The position numbers and the translations under genes were made by a program. This document shows positions 24,201-31,600 of a stretch of 64,000 nt of DNA, piece after piece. The stretch covers positions 1 through 64,000 of the forward strand of contig JARQWU010000029.1 of assembly GCA_040182905.1 (NCBI GenBank), written 5' to 3'. The stretch comes from Barthelona sp. PAP020. Its lineage: Eukaryota; Metamonada: BaSk clade. The notes under the pieces are model-generated. The model saw only the letters and a list, made by a program, of their open reading frames with translations. It had not been told where the DNA came from and searched no databases. The stretch's first letter is position 1. Each line of letters begins with the position of its first letter.

Positions 24201-25643
24201 TGTATTTGGGGAAACAATTAAAGAATGGTTCTTTTTTGTTTGATATTCTTTTATAAATTTAATAAACATTGGTAAAAGGGCTTGTCTATTTTCAATACCT
24301 AATATCTCAAATGCGTTCTTTTCATCTTCTAGTACACTAATTCGGTCATAATATTCTCCAAAAAAATGGATATTTTCACCAATTTTTTCTTGTTGAAATG
24401 CTTTTATACTGTTATTCCCTAGAAACATTTCAATGCAGAATAAAGGATTCTTAGGGATGCGTAAACAATATCTTATTGAGTTAACTACACAGTTAAAATA
24501 TAACGATAGTGAAGTTTGAAACAAAAAATCACTGTGATACGTCGGAAAATCTAACATGGTTCGAAAGCCTACAGTGTCAACATAATTTGTAATGTCTAAG
24601 GTGTGAGATATGTGTACTTTGGTCAAATTATCAGGAACTCTAACAATCACCTGAACAAAATGGCTTCTTAGCTCACATAAAGTCTTAATCAAGGAACTAA
24701 TTTCAACATGAACATCAGCATCTCCATCATAGAAGATGGTCATCACATTTCTACCTAACAATCTACCGTATTCAACAAACTCCTTCAGATTATCCCGAGT
24801 AAAATCATCAACTCTGAAAGAAAACAGTCCATCATCATCTAAAATTGCAACATGAGGTGGAGCAGCAATCCTATAAACACAATTTCTTGACGGTGGAATC
24901 TTTGAATCAATGTTAGCTAAAACCTCGTTACTTCGTCCTAATATCAACGATACATAAGGGGCTATAGGTATATCCAGAGGATTCTTAATGTTTTCCTTGA
25001 AATATCTGGAATTTTTTGCCAAATCAAAAGTAAAAGTGTTATTAAAAAAGAAATTTTGCTTTTTAATCAAAGGATTAGCTTTCCAAACCAAATGACTGGC
25101 TTTTGAAGCCCAAACAAATTGAAAAACTTGCAAAAAATCTTTGAAATTATTTAAAAAATAGTGTGTCTTTATTTGTCTAAAAATTGTCATAATATTGTTC
25201 AAACTATCTATCAGACTGAAAGTTTCAATCTTTTCTGTCACATTGGTGACTAAAATTAATGACTTATCAGGAAATTCTTGCTCAATAGTTTTTGAAACTT
25301 CATACAATCTTTCAAAACCTTTACAATCTTCACAAATAAAAATTAAAGGATATTTTGAATTTAAAATTTGGTGAAAATTTAAATATAACTCATCAATAGA
25401 ATAAAAATTTACCTCAGTCATCGATATAAAATTGTTAAAACCAGTTTTACTCAATCGATTTTTCATTTCTTTATCAACAATTTCAGGTAATCTCTTAAAC
25501 ATTTTCGATAAATTTGTTATAAAATCATATTTAGAAGAAAAACCCAACGATTCATAGACTAAATTCATTTGTCCACAACTAATTATATTCAATTTCACAA
25601 AATTCTTTTCATTTGAATCGTTTTTTCCATGTTTCTTAAACAT
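12249..25643 (-). CDS. Giant ankyrin-repeat scaffold with three degenerate kinase domains
   Basis: One uninterrupted 13.4 kb frame encoding 4464 residues. Residues 1-640 form a domain I do not recognise. About 640-800 resembles a strongly degenerate kinase fold (hinge-like YFGLIIENIDGLLENL, then a helical C-lobe). About 890-1760 is a long array of ankyrin repeats, with typical GFTPFHLACVCGN and GRTLIHVAAQYNS motifs. A Pro/Ser linker near 1838 follows. Residues 1880-2135 are a clear pseudokinase: the catalytic loop is LLSPSLII rather than HRDLKPEN, DFG reads DFN, and APE is intact. About 2165-2320 resembles a third, poorer kinase fold. The rest is helical and ankyrin-like, with an acidic stretch holding an SPGI repeat (near 2785). 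The last residues (NGRNALHLAALSGN) are again ankyrin. No signal peptide or membrane span, so presumably cytosolic. Role unknown; a scaffold is inferred. Confidence 0.78.
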   Translation of the reverse strand: MFKKHGKNDSNEKNFVKLNIISCGQMNLVYESLGFSSKYDFITNLSKMFKRLPEIVDKEMKNRLSKTGFNNFISMTEVNFYSIDELYLNFHQILNSKYPLIFICEDCKGFERLYEVSKTIEQEFPDKSLILVTNVTEKIETFSLIDSLNNIMTIFRQIKTHYFLNNFKDFLQVFQFVWASKASHLVWKANPLIKKQNFFFNNTFTFDLAKNSRYFKENIKNPLDIPIAPYVSLILGRSNEVLANIDSKIPPSRNCVYRIAAPPHVAILDDDGLFSFRVDDFTRDNLKEFVEYGRLLGRNVMTIFYDGDADVHVEISSLIKTLCELRSHFVQVIVRVPDNLTKVHISHTLDITNYVDTVGFRTMLDFPTYHSDFLFQTSLSLYFNCVVNSIRYCLRIPKNPLFCIEMFLGNNSIKAFQQEKIGENIHFFGEYYDRISVLEDEKNAFEILGIENRQALLPMFIKFIKEYQTKKNHSLIVSPNTLLAFSSRKQEKSIIMPIGMEIKNLPAFLYDLFPFDHNKFIPQIEPCLVKNLSIGSIGLFYQWIHGYSLQIKSEKYIEFSNLPYLKDDVKSVFVSCACIEKIEDIDFDLAQKMSDSTIQYPSKEFEDFWSFHSRTHLKEANMFEFVRDKVLPSVPNIDRSDITINKVLFENTEFTFKSITYQEKLYILVSPLLMEVRSQFMWDSILLLLIKHPELIDPVGICLQRETPDKPNMIYFGLIIENIDGLLENLSDSKDLNVLLSRCIDSIQVLDFINKIHYCVEYLSKFSKFQTFLICFKQTKTGITPKLLPYGGGESNTEIIASTNELPSIISEVVVKTNRLLMHHLSIQVQKPLTTTLEFCFQNTETFNSMIKSINTEHEGILSMLNYEGKFKNFFKQYPDINFRLTTEMGRNIAHYCVIFDKFHLLNEIMQIDSSIINEVDEFGFTPFHLACVCGNIAICDLLMKYGIEKSVPNKLGKTPLKTAIRNGEYEIVKMITKGRLNYQGIYELIGKHQLWDVENRTIELLTKLLPYNFIDSHYGNSILMLYLKNRINPPQLTVFFQVENILVQCDSLKRSPLMIAIKQKMDKVVLAILIELNNQNHLEDQLFHQDYRNETIFHYLAKRKEIPDNDDFEMILDYLTNILDSWSTNKALELLEKDNKDKHNCLIVSLLNNSVNKPCDRFEQFKTHFSFSRDRIATYFDYRGYTVLHIGAKLGNLAIVTEFIQFRHLLNTDNMFKKHPYHLAIESGNFDVFLLFCRQRSTDLPDGEGLPPHAIALKHDHSQIFEELVKNFDDDKLCSKLEDGRTLIHVAAQYNSHLCLMYLKTQKKLGLSIPGNQGIRQPWTLVSDKQNRLPVSLAIEHKSGLAFNLLNAKYVTGTVEFDTNGYLPIHYAIRFARPHMFAVLIENVNKAIPMVQNNSEHPFELVIRGDQPIMLHSFETFPNLTNNVSNYNKDTETNKETANCLHLAIATGAYRCFKELLEMMVRAKDLGNNQFTENDLKEAWMQKDQLGRTPFILIFAVRSAILANFENHTDKNALINLLINNENILSEFKHFLVSEKDMYLPLFGVIDTYQMSAFSYVINSNDTTGLRYLYDIYKLLSMRRPDILPLDKFSMLTVHMDEETDLPFSMTQLASSQSNEKQKKNGNGSSNLRKVSSLFHSIFYQNETLSRILIDFGSNISVNIHGRPLLHYLILNRANINSIKLLFKLGGDPFSVNQNNETFLFCLSQSNYPLENWSLIHEILVEHPKLLDVVNKDGYSAIDFALSNESYWSVVLNNYKIIHNKHVDSLPIEVISSSNSYSYGLFNNLKNEWSGLLLTTVDDKESTKDSTIPMPLTINTVKQEYDVKIDHHTHSSSSPGSPGSPIPYSPIIQETNEKNEKKVLLPPLPPMSRPLTERTESFSTLYFNYQFINKILRQNIKRIVKNLIEERQVNLLLATKAFSHKNILNHNNHGEFNLISLNKAFLNLDSKNEIRFNFNFNTKLEILLEIANTVCYLHTKNITLPLLSPSLIILNDKNDKQKLSPYLCDFNINVYNVPYVISSLFTEDIRYIAPEIFIEQLNGTFSNVFSFGLMIYLMFMNKWPYDHLNRISIYSTWRLNPKTMFLDLNCINNKGLRTLISKCIEYDYKQRITMNEVCYRLKQLIFDDFYSNHDVFANEKVVLENVNSEIIPYTFNEEVMIVLEILEVKNDEDNLVLCLSLKDYIFINILKHVYKYKINNEYIVIEKCISLAKYGNILKEKQMKIGCIEFLTYILSLLHYFDYLIVHNIEFISSFDVTKDILVLLNQNNQFLDVDLIYIPRRTSINNNMVSDNHKKIGIEEVVIDLIQHLLTRIPHHTSMIFNNIIVRLFELKQKFKSFENTAKNSLDFIFQCQIIISSYISNYQKENEKNNILTNSIEDIVGFDIKIKDVKDIVQDNIQFVKILHLAVKYRSFIVFYDLISSIINIEEKTIVKSELETDSNIFTLNIEDELSLLKEIIAINDVTFLSKFLRHCKGHDLEGVFYHCILQEKFQLFEKLNVHLTELTEKINIELIYVGKCTIFNFLYAFQKDYFVEVMKNVVLSDLFTVVDDQYAQLIIDFSLSHRRLHHLLTIDLILDKLPYLIHNDDKYVRKIVKMFDPLKNVSNRDEFVLNCIKLEKPVYLKSIRTFVLYVLPSIVFNPMNSYTKPIFIEIIQTHCLKEKEVLGIAAFFDQNLQNEFGRDLPRELFAVTKEATNGVWLLMLLRYFVNVNSKELIDIMLSLDIKALLTMIQCTKAMDYIYEDGGLLNLLISNEQFDLATSLMKHASELFQEEENDIVGSTVYIASASPSLSPGISPGISPGLSPSPLTEELLNLNLDEDEKVEIENMEEEEKNLLEFKSSIVVDDELVVVDSAYSLDLMPSPSFGPDFNPIFNFDFELSDDEDNKSIEKVPSHEHSSDLFMNIESAKNNDNTEMMNETKFDDASPGHSLQEVKQMYEIITHHEDDEDDECHDAIKEQKSRITLAEKYANATFNELTPIQRLALYPDTNRVMPLFYELLKTTDLTFAEPDSIFHIIARNMNEATEEYSPTTLLKTLSSRVTPKMLLQKNNENFTCIELCPNDHLYEFMNAFVENINIDVIAVLFNPSQFFDEEYEMKIQNIKSQNELIQPEYTTIGKLLNLYNGINAFSKDSMLNWMHLDSPFGHLFHIICSDPREPLSEELKQEQLSKFNKGLITENEYWSWGKANLNCLCEQFIFMCKRIKSIQNTQWEVADEGWNRKYYQSIAREKVNFDGYTVTQLACMRGEIFIQFLDVYIVDTVWTRCYDVNYEGYGFVLHKSNLTVEMFEKFIKPKRRPIAFTNINLNNETVMHRFLDPQNPNLTWAKMTLDVWEKEEKLDLLFQSSNTNAKGENGGKYPLEMVLGVDEEFFNDCYNRLIEKKGKQFVVEGLLNLSNVKIFEYLIEKEKFVFTKNHLQFTLNPDLLKFIFAFLNKDEIISGLFIEKNPRTHRCLITEMLVQEVDNKKIIDMVDWDSLYIPEEFLIDEDAQKKSAWYYILSRIQIDMNETSDYAELIHENELLFKLFKLSSEHVNTFKKTLDRLVLDFARMDSVKPIQLIFCALSELLDEDVHSIISNRYVELFLKENSIEICEWCLNFNISESDIIRFGNPIAIEKLLFNDNHIDTERLMSFLNISLDLNKAGVVKKLLNQVHKTEVVLEDYEDVIENLFFRGENNLDIYNCTLEVIKSMLNCSNIKLLFKLSLKYGYFKCLDSIINLTTTNALWLDFFRNIMDKLKDIDDELLKDFERTIINLLKHVNIAEEYIFVQYLKSIFEVMEKIIPTQSNDYFDGIDGIFLGLKGEIFVSILQLILDKFDSISSNVLETFYKFLNVENIANTLLDYLGKATHNLNEILPSTIIALSAHLIYFADLFKKFINLISNVPKTIETINSILEQTLNEDLEEEKQIDLRRYTLKRLLHHEQSTSASVNVNDAIMLTVINSLDNDNVDENEINVAIMRLSDYYIDVSSKVLNNFENIILNNTSVSQDTHADLEQKQTNIEHYLHECCFNKIWINDAKKNERLGEYTIFYSIIDLFLNCLFLSTINEKLALREATLLYIAGRIDDFNILLKPLWSFELKLALLSGKRVYIDKAQFLQSNYQKNTFESIRTCYDDCFKKQFFNLLAFLESSSLSPVLLWTSFVFEKAIKSIKACEEVQIIKEHLKHLSISLTLVQKHQLIVEAIHTKRIEVVKLLVDSGISASEHPIDAICPFAHAMGLRYNKGSYPRIYLDGSYVVSSDICELLLKFDVELTNIITTDGDSVYKDHTLVDLAKKFNIRPVLRIISESNNQCTILHPSNMKTLIIQRNFDLIDHIIENRDVTFDFNVELLNVAIEYWDIENVEVSRLIRKIKGTISIMDHEIYNLFVRTIRNQCYSHLEKLCVVFTNEIKRLKKQPITTAVHLNDLIAVSVLTKFSDLNKTDDNGRNALHLAALSGNNQIYNLLLMDFAGAMTVADVFGKIPSEYKKA
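17212..17289 (-). repeat. SPGI/SPGL short tandem repeat in the giant ankyrin gene
   Basis: The protein reads SPSLSPGISPGISPGLSPSP at about residues 2785-2805, with a 12-base repeat unit in the DNA. The same motif style (SSSSPGSPGSPIPYSP) appears near residue 1838. Both lie in disordered linkers and offer many SP sites for proline-directed kinases. Confidence 0.75.
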
Positions 25644-25865
25644 TTAGTGGTATAAATATCAAATAATATTAATTTTAAAGTGTTGTGAACCCTAAAAAAA
25701 TCAATGAAATGACTTTGTGGATTTTTTTTTCCTTTGTCAAACTCCAATGAAGTCATTTTATTTGATTCTGTAAATTTATTTTCTATGTCAGGTAATTTTA
25801 TAATTTATTCATTTTTATATGAATAATTAAATTATAACCAACCAACAAAAATCTCATTACAAATT

Positions 25866-27002
25866 TTATAAAATAGGTGTCAATTCAACTTCTAAATTGA
25901 TGTAACCAGTGTGATCCAATTCTTCAACATCAAACAATTGGACCATTATTGTTTCTTTCCCTTGACCATTCAATAAACAATCCAACTTGAAATTCCCTTC
26001 GCCCAATATCATTCCTTGTTGATTTTCTGATTGATATATGTATCTTTTAAGTCTAATGATTATCGAAACATCGTTATTGTTATCCATCAAGCGATTCAAA
26101 CATGATCTTTCACAAAATGAAATTGGTACCTCTATTTTTGATTGATTAATCTTTATTTTATATGGATTTCGAACATCATGCTGTATGAATGGTGTGTGAA
26201 ACCATCTTTCAAAGAATGGCAAAAAAAACTCCACTCGATATATAAATACATCAGATACACAGCAAGCTGAAGATTCTGGAAGCCTGATAGCAAGAAATTT
26301 CAAAGTCAATGTGGAAATTGTTTCAATCTTCAGGTTTTTTAATTTTGTGGTCTTCTTCTTTTGTTTTGTTGACTGGATCTTTTTATCCAACTTTATTGAG
26401 CATATCATGGGATGCTGAAGAAAATGAGCAATATCTTTCGGCAAGCAACAACCATAAAAACCCTCTGGGTTCCAATCATTTCCTTTCCAATCCAATTTCA
26501 TAATAGTATGTGGTACAAGTGATTGTGGAAGCAATGATTCAATCAAATGAGAAATGCGAAGTGAGGTATGCAGCAAATTAGTACTGCTATTTTCAAAAAA
26601 AATTTCAATATTCTCTTGAAAATTTATATGATGCAAAGTGATTGGAAATACTACGTTTAATTGAGGAGAAAACTCAATTTTACTATTCTCATACATATAT
26701 ACTGGATTTTGTTTGACACTCTTTACTTGAAATCCACTTTCATCAACAATATTTACAGTTATATCCTTATTAATATACAAATCATTGGAAATTTTAATTG
26801 AATTCAGAGAAAAAATGAAATAACAACATATTATCCTGTTAGCTTCATTTATCAATTGTGTATTTGATTTACTTACAGATTGAATTAAATTAATATCAGT
26901 GATATTATTAAGATTTTGAACATTATCATTCATTAAAAAAAAATCATCATTGAAAAAGATGTTTTCATTAAAATAGCCAGGATATAATATTGTCTTTTTC
27001 AT
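25866..27002 (-). CDS. C2-domain-like protein, unknown function
   Basis: A 378-residue protein. The C-terminal 130 residues read as beta-strands ending in GEGNFKLDCLL, then MVQLFDVEELDHTGYINLEV. This is the pattern with which many C2 domains finish (strand, loop, G-x-hydrophobic strands). An earlier beta-rich stretch (about residues 60-180) may be a second C2-like unit. A Lys/Thr-rich insert sits near residue 215. I see no clear set of calcium-binding aspartates. C2 proteins of this type occur in centriole and cilium assembly (CEP120, C2CD3, CEP76), but the resemblance is too general to name one. The ATG at 27000-27002 is preceded by an in-frame TTG. Confidence 0.5.
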   Translation of the reverse strand: MKKTILYPGYFNENIFFNDDFFLMNDNVQNLNNITDINLIQSVSKSNTQLINEANRIICCYFIFSLNSIKISNDLYINKDITVNIVDESGFQVKSVKQNPVYMYENSKIEFSPQLNVVFPITLHHINFQENIEIFFENSSTNLLHTSLRISHLIESLLPQSLVPHTIMKLDWKGNDWNPEGFYGCCLPKDIAHFLQHPMICSIKLDKKIQSTKQKKKTTKLKNLKIETISTLTLKFLAIRLPESSACCVSDVFIYRVEFFLPFFERWFHTPFIQHDVRNPYKIKINQSKIEVPISFCERSCLNRLMDNNNDVSIIIRLKRYIYQSENQQGMILGEGNFKLDCLLNGQGKETIMVQLFDVEELDHTGYINLEVELTPIL

Positions 27003-27230
27003 CAAATAATCATTATTACAATATTATTGGTTGCTTAACCTAAGAAAAAATCATTGAATCACTTTACAAATTTGGCATTCATTATTTCATTCACTCTTAT
27101 AGATACCCTTTATCCCTAATAATTGGAAAAATCTTTCATCTTTAATCATTTTAAAAGAAAGAAACGAAAAATTGTTTGAAAAAATGAACAAAAATTGTGT
27201 CAAACAAAATAACAAACCGAAAAAATTTTT

Positions 27231-28295
27231 TTATTTGGTCGAACCGATAATAAAAGAACCAACTAAAATGACAAACATACCCACGAATACTATCAAAATG
27301 TTTTTAAGTCCTTTAATTTCTTTAAACACGTAAATTCCCAATAGATTGCAAACAACAATGCTCAAATTCATAAATGGACCACCAATAGACATTCCTAAAT
27401 CAGAATATTCTGGATTAAATACAAACTGACTGCAAAAATATGCAACACCCCATTGAACGCCACATAAAACAAACCAAATAATGTGTCTTGATTCACATTT
27501 CACATCCCGGTGCAAAATAAAAGCAACAAATAAATAGATACCGGAGGCAACAATAATATTGAAAAAGCCAAACGTTGAAACAAAACTGAATACATTCTTG
27601 GCATACATGGAAGGAATAAATATGGTGGTATTGGAGAATACAAAAATTAACAATGCTAAATAACCTTTCTTTTTATTAGGAACAAATATTTTGCTACTAT
27701 CTTCCAAATTTGCAACATTTTCTGCCAAATCAGGAGTATCAATCCTTTCATCGGCAATTGTAACTGTAGGAGAAAGCTCAAAATCACCTTTTTCAGGAGA
27801 TGAACAACTGGAATGTGGGTCTCCTGATATATTATCAGAGTTAGAATTCATCGTTGTTTCAACAAATGCAAAAGAAAATGTACCAAAACAACATACAGTC
27901 ACACCCAAAAATAATACCCATATAGGCTTGACTAATGGTTCTTTACTTATTCTTCCGAATATAAAAGTGAGAATAATTCCCAAACCCGACCATAAAGAGA
28001 CTCCAAGAGACATTCCTAGATTTTGCACAACAACTACCGCTAAAAGATCCTGAACTTGAAATAATATCACGGAAATTAAAGCCAAAGGCTCAAATATTCC
28101 AACTAAAGAAAATTGAGCTGTGGAACAATATTCTAACAAACCAAAGGGTACTATTATTAAAGCTCCTATGCATAAATAAAAGTGAATAACAATCGATGAT
28201 ACGTTTCTACCCTTATAATATACAGGTAACGCACCAAAAGATAAAACAGCAATGATAGCTGCTGGATAACCTCCTAAAAATGAAGAAAAAACCAT
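27231..28295 (-). CDS. TMEM144-family membrane transporter (drug/metabolite superfamily)
   Basis: A 354-residue membrane protein with about ten hydrophobic segments in two halves of five. They are separated by a cytosolic Ser/Glu/Asp-rich loop (about residues 150-205). The first span (GGYPAAIIAVLSFGALPVYY) and the stretch VVVVQNLGMSLGVSLWSGLGIILTFIFGRI match the TMEM144/GRP-type members of the drug/metabolite transporter group, which in relatives are linked to sugar or metabolite transport. The substrate cannot be told from sequence. The N-terminus begins directly with the first span, without a cleavable signal. The start codon is 360 bases from that of the giant surface protein on the opposite strand. 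Confidence 0.7.
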   Translation of the reverse strand: MVFSSFLGGYPAAIIAVLSFGALPVYYKGRNVSSIVIHFYLCIGALIIVPFGLLEYCSTAQFSLVGIFEPLALISVILFQVQDLLAVVVVQNLGMSLGVSLWSGLGIILTFIFGRISKEPLVKPIWVLFLGVTVCCFGTFSFAFVETTMNSNSDNISGDPHSSCSSPEKGDFELSPTVTIADERIDTPDLAENVANLEDSSKIFVPNKKKGYLALLIFVFSNTTIFIPSMYAKNVFSFVSTFGFFNIIVASGIYLFVAFILHRDVKCESRHIIWFVLCGVQWGVAYFCSQFVFNPEYSDLGMSIGGPFMNLSIVVCNLLGIYVFKEIKGLKNILIVFVGMFVILVGSFIIGSTK

Positions 28296-28655
28296 TGATA
28301 AAAGGAATGACTATTCAAAAAGACTACAAAAAAAAAAAGGAAATGAAAAGAACAAACCAATCAATATTAATTACAAATAAAGTCAAGGAGATTGGCAATT
28401 AATCATAGCATTTTTCCAATGTTATCAAAATCAATCAGTCATTCAAATTAACTGTAAAATAAACAATGAATAAAAACAATATAAAATCAAACCAAAACCA
28501 AAGAAATCTTTTTTTTTATCCACATAATGATGTCAAAAATATCACTTTATTTTCAATAACAAAAATAAAAATAAAATCCTTTCGATTCAAAATAAGGAAA
28601 AAAAATAGACCAAGATTTTTTTTTGGCTTAAAAGACTTGAAATTTATTTATTGTA
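28296..28655. promoter_or_regulatory. Divergent intergenic region upstream of the giant surface-protein gene
   Basis: 360 AT-rich bases between the transporter (minus) and the giant gene (plus). It is rich in A-tracts and must hold both promoters. A 68-codon open frame on the plus strand (28466-28672) overlaps the giant gene's start and looks like chance. No specific element was recognised. Confidence 0.4.
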
Positions 28656-31600
28656 ATGATAATCTTTTTTAAAAGATTAATATTATTTCTTTTTTTAGCT
28701 ATTTTTTTCAAAAGAATTGAAAGCAAAGATTTTGATAATGTAATATTACATCCATGTGGTGGTTTATCAATTTATGGACCTCAATGTGAATTTAATTCCA
28801 CACACTGCTTAAATGGAATTGTCTTTCGAGGGGCATGTCAATGTTTTGATAATTATTATGGTACACATTGTGAATATGAGAAAAATAATGATTTAAAGAT
28901 TTATGATTCTGTGTTTATTAAAGGATATACGAATACTTCCACAATGAGTTTTGAAAAAATACCACAAAAATATCATGAAAATAAAGCAATGAAGTTCTTT
29001 TATAAAACTGAAAATTTTACGTGTTTTGCAATAGGTGAGATGTTTTATGTTGAATATTTTGTTGATAATATTTTTGTATGGAAAAAAGGTGTAGACATCA
29101 CCAATTTTGCCATTACAAATAATTCGATCATAACTGAAGTCTATTTTGAATATTTTGGAGCTTTAGTTGTTGTAAATGATTTTTTAATATTAGAATTGAG
29201 ATGGTTTGAGAATCAAAAAATATCTGTGGATCATGTTTTTAGTTTTCCTTCAATTTCTTCTTATTATGGAGTTCAGTACATCAAACAAATGTTGTATGTG
29301 ATTCCTTTTAGTGAGACAGGGTTTGAATTATTTATTTTGAGTTCAAGTGGAGATCTGTATTTTTGCTCATTAGATAGATCTGTTAAGCTGCTTGAAGCAC
29401 CTTTAAAAATACATGAGAGTCAAGAAATTAAAGGATTTTCTATAAGTTATGAGAATGATAAAGATAATCATTTGCTTGCATGGAATGATCATTATTTTGC
29501 TATATGTCCGAATATTTTTAATATATCAACATGTTCTTATGAACATTTTGCTAATCATGTGATTAAACAAGTTACAATTTTTGAAACAAATATTATTTTA
29601 AGGGTATTAAAGAATGACATAGTTACCTTGGTTTTTTTCAACACGATATATGACTTTGATTTTCCACATTCCGCAATTTTCGGAAAAACAGCTAGTGTAG
29701 GTGAATTGTTCGTCAGAAACAATCAATTATATTTCACTTCAACCTATGGACGTTTATTTATGATACTGTTGACCAATACTTCCACAAATACAAATCTTAA
29801 AATTAACAATTATTTCTTTGATTCATTAATTGAAATCAAATCCAACCAAACAACATGGGCTTTGCAAGCGGACTTTTCTCTACAATCACTAGTGAGAGAC
29901 ACCACTAAAGCGTTGCCAAAACTCTTCTTTTATGAGGCGCATTTTCCTGGACATCTGAAAATCAGGGAATTAAGCAAATTTCAAAGGCATCTGATTCTTA
30001 ACTCTAACATCACTGAATGGACAGTACCAATTAAAATTGAATGTCCTCAAGGACAGTCTTTTTCAAACATTTCTTATGCGTTATGTCGAGGTATTGATGA
30101 ATTCACTGGATATAAGCATCCATATGGATCTTTGGTTGAACGATGTCCTTATGGTTTTTATGCTTCGTCAAATAGAGAATGTTTACAATGTACTGGTACT
30201 TCTGATGATCCAAAAGCTTGTCCTCAATATAAATACAACCTTGAAACATTGGAAATTGAACAATGTGGTGTGAATTCAACTTTACCTTGTGTAACTTGTG
30301 AATACCCTTTGGTTTTAGATTTGTTTAACAGAAAATGTATGTTTATGCGTCCAATTAATAGGACAGAACAACCTATCATCGACTATTTTGGACAGGTTGT
30401 TTCTAATGACACTATAGTTTCCATGAGACTATCTATTGTTGATGGGGAAATCAAAAAATTTCTCCCTACACCTTATGAAATCAGTGAATTAGCATATAAT
30501 GAGTATTTTGATGATTTTGGGAATGTTTTAACTTGTTCAGGACGATTGGTAAGATATTTTGGACGTATATGCGGTCATATATGTTCAAATTCTTCAAGAT
30601 TTGGCAATAAATGTCAATATTCTCAAGATTCATGTGTTGGTGGAATTGTAAGGAACGGAAGATGTATTTGTAACAAGGGAATGTATGGGCAATTTTGTGA
30701 TATTATGAAACCTACATTTGAATATGCTTATAATATCAAAACCATGATTGATTTGAATGATGATCGTTTGGGGTTTGGTGTTACTGCTTTTGAAAATATC
30801 TATTCCATGGCATATTCAGGCTTTTCGGAAAGTGCCTTGCAAATATACCTTTTATATGGTTATATTGAGTTCTATATTACTCCTGGAAGTGATGATTATG
30901 ATATTGATACAGAATTTGGTTTTATGGGTTATGGGGGTATTGATCAATCCAAATATAGCATTAACTCAGACAAAATGAGCAGTTTTTATTTTAGTTACTT
31001 TTATCCTGGAAGTATGCATCCAAATGTACCCATATTTTCTCATGGTGATACGCTAATGATATTATCCAATTATAGTGGAAATGAATATCATTTCTTTCGA
31101 GAAGTTCAAGATGCTGATGGGTTTTTCATTGAAAAAGTTGATGCCTGGACTTGGGGGAACATTTATGAATCACCTATTGAGATGAAACGAGCAGGAGCGT
31201 CTGTAATTGTTGTCACAAATGCTTCTTCTGTATATTTATATTATTCTGGAAGTTGGCATCGGACAGTATGGGATGAAACCCCATACTTTGGATATTTTGC
31301 TCAGAGTAACAGCATATTTTTGTTCAAATCGTTAGCAAAAGAACTTATTTTTTTCAATGGATATTGGATGAATACCATAACTGGTGTGCCTGATGTGTTA
31401 TCCACTAATATGCTGCATATTTCCAAAATTCTGATAGATGGGGACGATTTTTTCACACTCAGTGAAGAGAAAGGTGTTTGTCGATTTAATTCTATTGAGA
31501 GTCATGTTATGTGTTACGATATTTCAAAATATGTGGGGTATTCTCAGATAGTATCTGATTTTGAGTTATTATCTGGTTCAATCGTTATTACAACCACTGA

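Noticed and set aside
28466-28672. 68-codon Asn/Lys-rich frame upstream of the giant gene
   Set aside because: It overlaps the start codon and signal peptide of the giant gene in another frame, and has only A-rich composition.
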